Assembly: GCF_029784135.1 (NCBI RefSeq)
Contig: NC_073745.1
Coordinates: 105,414,322-105,478,321, forward strand
Reading direction: 5' to 3'
DNA: 64,000 nt
Origin: Toxorhynchites rutilus septentrionalis
Lineage: Eukaryota; Arthropoda; Insecta; Diptera; Culicidae
Every line of letters begins with the position of its first letter. Position 1 is the first letter of the stretch. This document shows, piece by piece, positions 1-11,300 of the stretch. Under the pieces are notes generated by a model. It did no database searches. It was not told where the DNA came from and saw nothing but the letters and a program-made list of their open reading frames with translations. The position numbers and the translations under genes are program-made.

Positions 1-516
1 CTTATTCTTATTCTTATTCTTATTCTTATTCTTATTCTTATTCTTATTCTTATTCTTATTCTTATTCTTATTCTTATTCTTATTCTTATTCTTATTCTTA
101 TTCTTATTCTTATTCTTATTCTTATTCTTATTCTTATTCTTATTCTTATTCTTATTCTTATTCTTATTCTTATTCTTATTCTTATTCTTATTCTTATTCT
201 TATTCTTATTCTTATTCTTATTCTTATTCTTATTCTTATTCTTATTCTTATTCTTATTCTTATTCTTATTCTTATTCTTATTCTTATTCTTATTCTTATT
301 CTTATTCTTATTCTTATTCTTATTCTTATTCTTATTCTTATTCTTATTCTTATTCTTATTCTTATTCTTATTCTTATTCTTATTCTTATTCTTATTCTTA
401 TTCTTATTCTTATTCTTATTCTTATTCTTATTCTTATTCTTATTCTTATTCTTATTCTTATTCTTATTCTTATTCTTATTCTTATTCTTATTCTTATTCT
501 TATTCTTATTCTTATT
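1..516. repeat. Perfect hexanucleotide array (CTTATT)86
   Basis: The window opens inside an uninterrupted array of the hexamer CTTATT (AATAAG on the other strand). It runs 86 complete units with no substitution visible and ends abruptly at AATCGCG. The true left end is outside the window. Such perfection over 516 bp indicates a recently expanded satellite or an assembler-collapsed array. Confidence 0.97.
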
Positions 517-2125
517 AATCGCGTATGCCCAATTAAGAACAGTTTTTCCAAGGTGAGTCGCTAGTTCAGGGAGTGCAGTGTTTTTGCAATTTCAAAAATT
601 GATTTTAAAATGCCTGATGGAGCAAAGAATGGTAAACAGATAAAATTGTCAAAAAACTTCTTGTTGGTAATTAGCACCATTATATGCCGGGTTATAATTC
701 CATCTAGGACAGCAAGTGTTGACGGGAATTGCTAAATACAGAAATCATTGGAATATGATCACCACATCAGTTTTCCTCTAGGACCAAGTCAACTAGGAAT
801 AAAAGTTCTTTGAGAAGATGAAGAAATCAATGACTCAACAGAGGAATTATCAATTCTAATGTGATTACTCTTGTTAGATGTAATGAGGTCATTTTCATCC
901 ATAAATTGTTCTAACAAAATACCACAATGACTAATGGAGAAACCACTCTAATAGATAGAGTAACCATAATCAAAATGAATAATTAATTCAAATAGTTGAT
1001 TTACAGCTAAACTTTTGGAATTGTGAATCGAATTTGGAAGATTCTCTCCAACAGCTACTTAGAAACTTTGAGATGGTGTTCTCCAGTAAAGTTTAGCTAG
1101 TTAGAACAAACTCCTTATAGATAGCTGAGATAAACCAGCCAAGGAGGCTACAATTCTCAAAAATGAAGAACGAAATAACCCATAAAGATTGTATTTTGAT
1201 ATTATCTGTGTCTCGAAATTTGATTGACATACTGAGTAACTACGAGTTGTAAACTACGACAAATGTGATAAAAATGTATGAATTTCTATGAAAAATCGAG
1301 TCATCGTGCACGATTGCCACAGTGTCGTAACAGCTGTAAACGTGATGATCCGAGAAGCAAATGTGACCAAAGTACAACATAATTAATTAAATGTTGGATT
1401 TGTTGTGCATTTCAGAGAATAAACGAATTTTATAACAGCCACGCATGATTATCTGCAACACTTTCGCGGAGATTAAAATATAATAACTAAACAATCAAAG
1501 CTTGTTAAAAGTTAACACGTTCCAAATCACACTTCCAATTAAACAAATTCCATTTCACGCGGGGTACTACATCAGCTGTGCAAACTTACGTCTCTTTCTC
1601 TCATAACATCGCACGCGAACAGATCACCAATCATCATTGACATTGAGAATATCAAAACCGCTCCGCACCGAAACATGCGGGAGAGACCATACGCCGCCAA
1701 AGTGTCAATCGAACGCATGTACTACCTCAAAAGTGAAACCTGTTCAACCTGCTCGATGTATTAGCGTGCCTCCGAGCAGTGATTGGTATTCGGTCGTTAC
1801 CCGTACCCCAAACGAGAATTCCCATTTGTCGTTCTACGCGAATGCATTGTTTTGCAGCAAGCTTCCTGCAATCTTTGCCGTAGGACTAAAGTACCGTGAA
1901 GCTGGAACGAACGACGTCATGATCGTTGGAACGTAGTTGAACGCGGCAGTAGAACAACTCGTACATAATTAAAATAGGTGCGACAGGTAGTAACAGTGCG
2001 TACAACCGGTACTTCGAATCATGAGGGCTGAACGTGGGGACTAGTCATTAGCAATTATAATCACCGGTACTCTACTCTATTTGTTCATTCACGGAAAACT
2101 TGTTTTTTTTTTTGTTTCGTTACAG
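517..2125 (+). other. Upstream region of the SLC6 gene, no coding exon recognised
   Basis: Mostly AT-rich unique-looking DNA. About 1560-1990 is richer in GC and lies just upstream of the first coding exon, so a promoter or a non-coding first exon probably sits here. The splice acceptor at 2124-2125 (long T tract, then TTACAG) requires an upstream exon. One possible donor is the GTAGTAAC at 1988, but this is a guess. I could not place a TATA box or start site. A 99-codon open frame at 1637-1936 shows no recognisable domain and is not called as a gene. Confidence 0.4.
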
Positions 2126-2315
2126 ATTGTAAGGAACGAATCGATTGGCGCGCACTGCGGTGCAACGCGAAATGCAAGGACACGAGAATAACGGCTTCGT
2201 GAGCGATGGGCCCTCCATACCTGGGCAGTTCCGATGGAGCACAGTGATCGATTATGGCGCAACGGATGACGTTCCCGGAATCCGAGATCGGAAGCATTCG
2301 AAAAGCGGAGATTCG
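2126..2315 (+). CDS. SLC6 exon 1 (46 nt of 5' UTR plus codons 1-48)
   Basis: The acceptor TTACAG at 2120-2125 follows a strong pyrimidine tract. Translation starts at ATG 2172, after an in-frame TAA (2130-2132) inside the same exon. The 48 codons encode a hydrophilic cytoplasmic N-terminus beginning MQGHENNGF. The donor is TCG|GTGAGT at 2316, phase 0, which matches the phase of exon 2. Nothing in this exon is family-diagnostic. It is assigned because phase, strand, the upstream stop and the position all fit. No competing exon was seen in the 6.2 kb intron that follows. Confidence 0.78.
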
Positions 2316-5300
2316 GTGAGTATACTTTGTCGCAATGATCTCAACAATTAGGAAAATATATTGCGCTGCTCGAAAAGTAATTTCCGAGTTTTTTTTCATT
2401 ACGAATAAAATACTTTTTTTTAAAGCTAGAATAAACACATAAAGATGGAAAGTACATCATTTTAAAGCATAAACTTTCATGTTTTTGAATATTTTACGAA
2501 AAAATTTTTTATCTTGGTGTGTGTAGATGTAACAGTTCGGCTGAAAAGTTCATAAAGTTGACGTCTAGATGGCGGCTCCTGCAAAAGGCTTCTGAAATAA
2601 ATTATTTATTATTCAATGGCTAAAATACTTATTATTAAAGAAATCAATACTTATTATTAAAGAAATTTGTTTTGAATATGTACAGTTAGGAGCTAATCAA
2701 GTGCTTTGATAATAAAATTTAATATAATAATATTCAAAAAATGGAATTAATCGATTTGGCAAGTGAAGCATCCAAATATCATTGGCAACCCTTTAGAATT
2801 GACCAATCAGCAGCTGGTCCGAGTTTGACAGAAAAATACATCGTAATGGACGACGAGACTTACATTAAAGGGAACGCCAAGCAGATCCCCGGCCACCTAG
2901 AGGTGAATGAACTGCAATGTTTAAAGCCTCTCAAAAACAAAGAATGGAATGGAATCCCCGGCCTGGAGTTTTTCATCGGTAAGACCAGCCTGGATATTCC
3001 GGAGATGGAGTGGTATAGGAGAAGTGTGTAATACGCACCCCCTAAGCGAGAACGGATTTATCTTGACCGTGCTCTTAAAATTTAAGGTAACAACTACGTC
3101 ATTACGTAGATTAGGTAACCCTCAGTCATCTGTAATCGTTCTTTATTTTAGATACTAAATAACAAAAGTGCCACGAATTTTATTTTGTAAGGCGCCCGAA
3201 TTCTGAATTTCCAATCATACGGTGTTAAATGGCCCAGCAGAAGTATAATATGCCCATGAGTTGTTTCTCTCAGAGACTATAAAGCTCAGTGAAACAGCTT
3301 GTATGAATGAGAGATTCCATCAATCTATTTCCCTCATGCCCACCAGCGAAGAGAAGAAACCGTTCCTCCGGTGAGCATGTTCTACCAGTATTCGTGCATT
3401 GATTCTCCAGTCCGCGCTCTTGTTTTCCTGCATTCTCTGAGCACATAATAGAGATGCCAGATGTGAAGACATGTTTTCGTTTTGAAGACATTTAATTTTG
3501 TGAACACATACTGAGGTCATTTCAAAGTATGTGAAAACAATTGTTTGTGTGATTCACCGAACATGATTTAGAAATATCGTGATGGTTTGCTCATTTTTGT
3601 TCATTATGATTACATTTGAAGACAATTATTCGTGCATGCAGAGATATTTGAAAACATCATCTGGCATCCCTCACATACAAGCTATTTCTCCCGTGAGAAC
3701 GTTTACGGCCGAAAGCGAGTAAATTGCTCCGATCGAGGGTATGCCATACTGCCCGATGGTAAACTGATGCGGAAAATATCAAATTGAGAAGGAAATGAAT
3801 CCATTCTTACCCTTTTTTTCATCTGAGATATTCACTGGGAACTCGACTCAATAAATATGACCCACAGTTATCGCCTCTGAACCGGTTTCAAGCAACAAAA
3901 ACCTTATAGAAATGATGTAGAAAATTTCATCGGAAATCGCTTCGAAAGGAAATTATTTTTCATATTACAAAATGGAAATTGTTACAAATGTAAAACTAGC
4001 ATGGTAGGATTCTATCATTGACTAGCACGATTGCCTATATCCATTGCATTTCTATTCTTGGTGGTTTACACGAAAATCAGGCGGGTCAAATTGCCCGGCA
4101 GGCACGTTTTAGACACATCGCCAACGATGTTGTCTTTGTGCCGAAGGAGACAAATCCGCCAACCTCGCCAGAACTTCGTCCAATAGAAAAATTCAAGCTT
4201 TATTGGGCTAGTTCAGGAATACAGGGAACGCATTATAAAAACGAGCACGATTCGAGGAAAGTCACAGGAGGGTTGTGTCCGAGACACGACCGAATAGTTC
4301 ACGTAGGATTCCGTTAGGCTATCTGTTGATCTTAGATATGTTTGAAGAATAACATCGTTAAACTCTTTGATAATGATTTTGTGGTCTTGAAATGGGCCTT
4401 TTTGTTTGGTTATTGGGTATTGTTTGTTCACTTCACCAGTGTTTACCGGATGATGATGACAGAAGGATAGTAAACAGTCGTTTGATGGTGCATATCAGAT
4501 AGAAGATGCCGAAGTGGCATGAAATATGATAAAAACCGCCCCTTGTGATCCTAGACGAGATGCCTCCTGTGGTATGTATGGATGAAATAAATAAAAAAAA
4601 AAAAAGCTCACCGATATAATATAAGATAACTATCAATACCGAACACAATTATCAATTTTTATCGTCAGTAAACACATGTTACTTTAATATAGAAAGAACA
4701 TATTTAAAATGAAAAAGGTGATTTTCTTTTATAATTTTTACTTTCTGAGTGTTTTTACAACCCAATGCGAATTTTAATTGTACTAACAACACCTAATAGT
4801 ATATTAAGCACATGGGAAATCAATTTTCGAATATTTCTTCACTTTTCCAATTTTTCTCGCCGTATGAACTTTCCTTAGGTGAAAATGAACACAGCAAAAC
4901 AGACAGCTTAAACCGAACGACCCGTTCTCGAGCGGGAACAAACCTTGGTTTTTATTTACGAAAATTGAAATAAATCGCTTCATATATCAAGTAATTTTTT
5001 ACACAACTGCTACCATATACAATTCTACACTTACACATTCACACTTCAATTTTTCACAATACACGATCGGTCATTGATATGAAATTTCACGAAGCAATCA
5101 ACATTAAACTTCCAAGTTTAAATGTTATTTGGTAGAATTAATCGTATCACTCACCTTACTTGCAATATAAAAATGCCCCCGACTTGCATATATTTGCAAT
5201 GTCGATTTCCCCCGGGCACCTTTGATGTCTCTGTTAGGGAACACATTTCGATGGGAACAAAAGCTTCCCCTACTTTCATGTATTTGCAATGCCGATATCC

Positions 5301-8300
5301 CCCAGGCAGCTTGGATTTGATGTCTCTGTTAGGGAACCGCCGCATGTCTCGTCAATTTCGACCAATCAGAAGTGGGTATTTCCGTTAGGATAATACTTTT
5401 TTCAATTCTTCGATAGTTAGTTTCACGACATATATTTTTTTATTCAATACTAGCTGACCCGACGAACTTCGTCCCGTCCAAAATTAATTTTTTGATTTGA
5501 ATAGATTCAAACATCCACGTTTTCTTACTAAATGAATGTTAGTGAGTCCAATCACTGAACTCTTCATTGATTGATTACCCTTTGACCCTTTACAATTTCC
5601 TTTTACTATAAAAAGTCTAGTACTTTTACAAAAATTCGTCCTTATAATATAAAATTATTTTCATACACAATTCTCGTTCAAGATTCTTCAAGCATTTGGA
5701 AATAACATGTTTCTCCGTTGCATGGAATACATGTTTGATACAGAGAATATTACAAAATAAAGACTGCTCAAATCGGACCTTTGCTTCCACACCAACACAT
5801 TTGGCACACATTCGTCCTTTGCTGGGCACACCCACACATTGGCCTCCCATTTTTGTCTATATAGGTAGAAGATATAGGAATGCGTTATTCCGTCTGAAAA
5901 TCCTTTTCCACTTTCGAACAAAAATCAATTTCGTTAGCGCCAAATGGACTAACAACGCTTAGATAATTGTAGAACATATGGGAATTCAATTTTCCGAGTT
6001 TTCCGACCTTCCTTCAGAGTTTTCCGAAAATTTTCCGATTTTTCTCTCCACTATATTTATCTATGGGAAGAGACGAATACAACAAAATAAAGAAGGCTTA
6101 AATCGGACCATCCCTTCTTCGGGTTTTCCGCTTACCAACAGATTTTGCCTTACATTTTTATTTATATAGATATAAGATATGGAAATGCGTTATTTCGCCT
6201 GAAAATCCATTTCCACTTACGAACAAAGATCAATTTCGATAGCGCAAACATCGAATGGACTAACAACGCTTATTATGATGTAATTTTCGAACTTGTGAGA
6301 ATTCAATTTTCCGAATTTTCCGACCTTCCTTCAGAGTTTTCCGAAAATTTTCCGATTTTTCTCTCCACTATATTGATCTACGGGAAGAGACGAATACAAC
6401 AAAATAAAGAAGGCTAAAATCGGACCATCCCTTCTTCGGGTCTTCCGCTTACCAACAGATTTTGCCTTTGCAGTACGTTTGGTTAGCCCAATGCTAATTC
6501 ATCTGGAATAGTAGCATTCTCGGTGAAATAATGTTTGTTTGCAGCCTATATTTCACGTCACACACACTGACACTGTGGGCCATGACAATATTCCCATGGT
6601 AGCGTTGAAATAATGATTTTCTTAAGTAATGATTTTCTATGGAATTGCAGCCATCTTACTTACGAACTCCACCATCTACATCACCTTTATTCCTACATAT
6701 TCACTGGATGTCTAATTTGTTAAACAGAACGAATTATTGCACACAAATTTGTGTTGCATACAACATTCACGAGAACCAAGCTGAAAAAAAGAATGCATAA
6801 TACATTGCATTCGCTCGCAAAACATGTCCCTTTCATTCGATAAATTGTGCACTTGTTTCACTTTTTTCACTGTAGATATCACAGGTGAAAAAATCTGCAG
6901 AAATTTGCCGTCTAATTGTATATATCATTACATATATCGTGGGAACGATTTTGCGTAAAATGCATTATAAATCTCACATTTTTCGAATTGTGTGAAAATA
7001 AAAGACGTTGTTCTACGTCAAATTGGAATCTGCATGCAATTCTACATGAAGATCTATAAATGACGTTTTATCGTAGGACTAACTGTTCTCGAGATATAAC
7101 AAATTGAATATAATAAAAATCATGTTCGCGAAATATTAGAAAATACATACTGTTGCTGCACATTACGACTTACGGCTCCGACATCGTATGGAAATTGCAA
7201 TTGAAAGAAAGATCAATGATTTTGGATACGCACTTTTAAAAAAAACAGTCGTAATTAAAATTGCGCATATGATAAGGGAAATTCCGAATTTCGGTAGCTT
7301 CCATTATATGTACCAAGTTTCAATAAAATCGAAGAGGATCGCATCAAAATTTTCTTTCCTTGGTTGATTTAGCGTGGAATTGCTGTGCTGCCTTTCGCTG
7401 TGGTAGGTTACGCAAATAATCTTGTACAACAAGATATTGGATTTGTAAATTAATTGCCCTTCACCCATCATCCTTCCCAATATAACATTATTTGTATAAG
7501 CGATTTTATCCTAATAGCACCTTGATGAATTCACCAAACTAATATAAACAATAACAAAATGTCACCGGAATATCAAAAAAACTAACAAACGAGGGGCTGG
7601 TCAAAGCGGTTTGATCTCGAGTTCTATTTTTGTACTGTTTTTTTTATTCAATTTTTGTCATACTTGTTTTGAGTGTTTTGTTATTTGAATTAGAGAACTA
7701 AAACCGCTCAACACATACTTATCAAAGCCTTGTCAGTGTTTTAGGAACTATTTTGTGGTTACGCATAGAGGGCGATAGTTTATTCCGATCACTGTCTATT
7801 TATTTTCCAAAGGTCAATCGAACGTTTCATGTTCCTTCAATGATTCATGTATGTTGTTTCCCTCTTTTATGAATGTATTAACTTCTACTATCTCTTGTTT
7901 TATTGCAGTATGACAAGATACACAAAAGTAGAAATAACAAAAGCACTCGTCGTGCATTATAAATAGCTTAAATTTGCTGTTCGAATAGTCTCAACAAAAA
8001 CTAAAACGTTTTGAACGTTCCTCATAATTCCGCTAAAACTGTTGATCAGTATACTCGTACAATTTTTTACCGAGGTCGCAACAACTAAATGGTTAAAAAT
8101 ACCTAATTCAAAGCCCTTTCGAACCCATCAAAACAGTGCAATAAATCACAATCTTGTTGAAGGTAAGCGAAATCACATATTCGCATCCCAGCCTGATAGC
8201 AGATAGACGCACAGCGGGCATGCGACAATTACAGCTATTAAAGCGTCAGACAATTTACTGTAACTATCGACAGTGGTATATCACTGCCATATAGCAAAGC

Positions 8301-11300
8301 CCAAACAACACGTTGTTGAAGGTAGATGACATAGAAAAATGGTCACACTATGAGCGAGCCATTATTTGCATGGAGTGATTTACGATCGAAATATTCGCGC
8401 CATCAAACTGCGCCGATATGATTCACGCGCTCAAAGAAACTGCAAATGAAAAACAACAAATTTCGCTTTTATCTTTCCGTTTCAGGTTGTCACCCAAACA
8501 GTAACCAGCAGTTCCACCTCCTCGCTGGAAAACACCCCCGGACGAGACCAATGGGGCAAAGGAATTGAGTTCCTGATGTCCTGCATCGCCATGTCAGTTG
8601 GCCTGGGGAATGTGTGGCGTTTCCCATTCATCGCGCTGGAAAATGGAGGCGGCGCCTTTGTGATACCATACATCATCGTTCTTCTGCTGGTTGGTAAACC
8701 GGTGTACTATCTCGAGATGATCATCGGACAGTTCTCCAGTCGGGGAAGCGTCAAAGTGTACGATTGTGCCCCTATCATGAGAGGTAATTGATAGATATAA
8801 CTTCATGAGCACTCGAGCTACCTCTTGGGGTTTGGTTTGTAAATTTTGTAAATGTCTTTCCCCCCTCTATATTGCAATCACCCGACGAAGGCGTCGGATA
8901 TGGGCAGGTCATCTCGATAGCGATTGTCGCGACCTACTACTCGTCCCTGATGGCGACCACTTTGAAGTTTCTCTTTGACTCCTTCCAAAGTGTTCTCCCG
9001 TGGGCAACGTGCGACGAAAGCTGGGCAGCATCCTGTATCCCAGCAGGGGGTGTTGACAGTCTCACGAACACCACCTTCTCCCCAAATACCACTCATGTCA
9101 AACCAAGTTCCTCAGCCGAGTTGTATTATAAGTAAGTGAAGAGAAAAATGATCTTCCTTAACCGGGGCAAAAACAAAATCGGTGAAATCGTAACAAGGGT
9201 TGTTTTTTTCTTTCTTGGGGATATCTGATTGCACAACAAGTAGTTACTAACAATAGTAGGATATTCACACGCTTTTTTCTTCACCATATCGGAAAAAAAA
9301 ATCTAAAGGTGTCGGTTTCGGACAGCTCTTCTCAATAATCTCACTGATCACCTACTACTCCTCGTTGATGGCACTAATTGCGAGCTATATGTTCGACTCG
9401 TTCGCGAGTCCGCTACCCTGGGCTCACTGTAGACCGGAGTGGGGCTCGAGCTGTGTGGATGCGGCCGCTCGGCAGCTGAGCGGTTCCAGCGACAACGTCA
9501 CGGTAACCAAAATAACCAGTTCGGAAATGTATTTTAAGTAAGTAGGTGAAATGGGTATTTTTTGTACAAAATAATTGTGAGGTGTTTGTTTGGATGTTGG
9601 GTAATGTTTTTTTTGTTTGATTTTATATTTATAACATTGTTGCCAATTATTACTGATCATTGAGCTACTCGATGTTCACCATTAACAGTGTTTTCATCGT
9701 GACGATTCAGTTTCATCACATTCCATTCATTTTACTTTCGGTTTCATCACGAACAACGATTTGCTAGGTCATGATTTTTTTGAACCCGATAAAAAGTCTA
9801 TAACCAACTGGAAGTAAAACAAGTCTGTATCAATCATACAGTGTAAAACATGACGCAGAAAATAATGGGTGTTTTTGTTGATGTATAGAATTTTAGTTAT
9901 AAAACACTTTTTGATAGGTACGACATTTATACAGACATCATTTGTTTTGTGTTTAGTTTGATTTGCCATTTTATCATGAACTAGCTGACCCGGCAAACTT
10001 CGTCCCGCCAAAAATTTGTTTTTTGTTATCAATACCTTCAAACATTCACGTTTTCTTACTATGAGCAAGTTCATGGGCCCAATCGCAGAACTGTTCATTG
10101 ATTGATCTTCTATTCGTCTCCGTTGAATTTACTTTTTACTATAAAATTCCTAGCATTTCTTACAAAACTCATCATTATAATATCAGATTATTTTCAACAC
10201 AATTCTCGTTCAAGATTTTTCAACCGCTTGCAATAAACACGTTTCCCCGTTACATGGAATGAATGCTTTATACAGAAAATATGATAGAATGAAGACAGCC
10301 CTAAATCGGACAACTCCTTCCTCGAGTTCTGCTCTTATCATCACATCTGGCGATCCTTTTTTTTAGGTATAGATAGAAGAAGATATAGAAGTGCGTTTCA
10401 TCACATTAAAATCCATTTCCAGTTTTGCACCAAGATCAATTACGTTAGCACAAACATCAAATGGATTAACAGCCTTTGTCACTATGTACTTGTAGATCAT
10501 ATGTCAATTTAATTTTCCGAATTTTCCCTTTTTCCTTCAGAGTTTTCCGAAAATTTCCAATCGTCATGTTTGGCTGAAATATTTTTGGTTGAACTATGTG
10601 TAATATTTTTATGGGACCCCCTCTCCATTCCAGAGGAGGGAGGGGTGTCATATCATAATAGAAACATTTCTCATACTCAAAAACCCTCACATCTCAAATT
10701 GTGCTTGATTAGCTTTCGAGTTAGGCAGAAATTTGTGTTTCATTTGTATGACACCCCACCCTCAGAGAGTGGGAGGAGTGTCTAACCACCATAGAAATAT
10801 TTATTGCATCCTGAAACCTCCACATGCCAAATTTGGTTTCGTTTGATTGATTAATTCTCGAGTAATTTAGAAATTTGTGTTTCATTTGTATGGCAGCCCC
10901 CCTTAGAGAGGGAGGTGGAGAGTCTAACCATCATAGAAACATTTATTGCACCCTAAAACCTCCACATGCCAAATTTGGTTTCGTTTGCTTGATTAATTCT
11001 CGAGTAATGCAGAAATTTGTGTTTCATTTTTATGGCAGCCCCCCTTTAGAGAGGGGGGGTGGAGAGTCTAGCCATCATAGAAATATTTATTGCACCCTAA
11101 AACCTCCACATGCCAAATTTGGTTTCGTTTGATTGATTAATTCTCGAGTAATTCAGAAATTTGTGTTTCATTTGTTTGGCAGCCCCCCCTAAGAGAGAGG
11201 GGAGGAGTACCTAACCACCGTAAAAACATTTACTGCACCATAAAACCTTCACATGCCAAATTTGGTTTCGTTTGCTTGGTTAATTCTCGAGTAATGCAGA

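Noticed and set aside
1637..1936. 99-codon open frame upstream of the SLC6 start
   Set aside because: No recognisable content; more likely promoter or untranslated DNA. The SLC6 start is fixed by an in-frame stop at 2130.
10875..11132. Repetitive 85-codon open frame as a repeat protein
   Set aside because: The 143-bp unit is not a multiple of three and frames break between units; open stretches are by chance.
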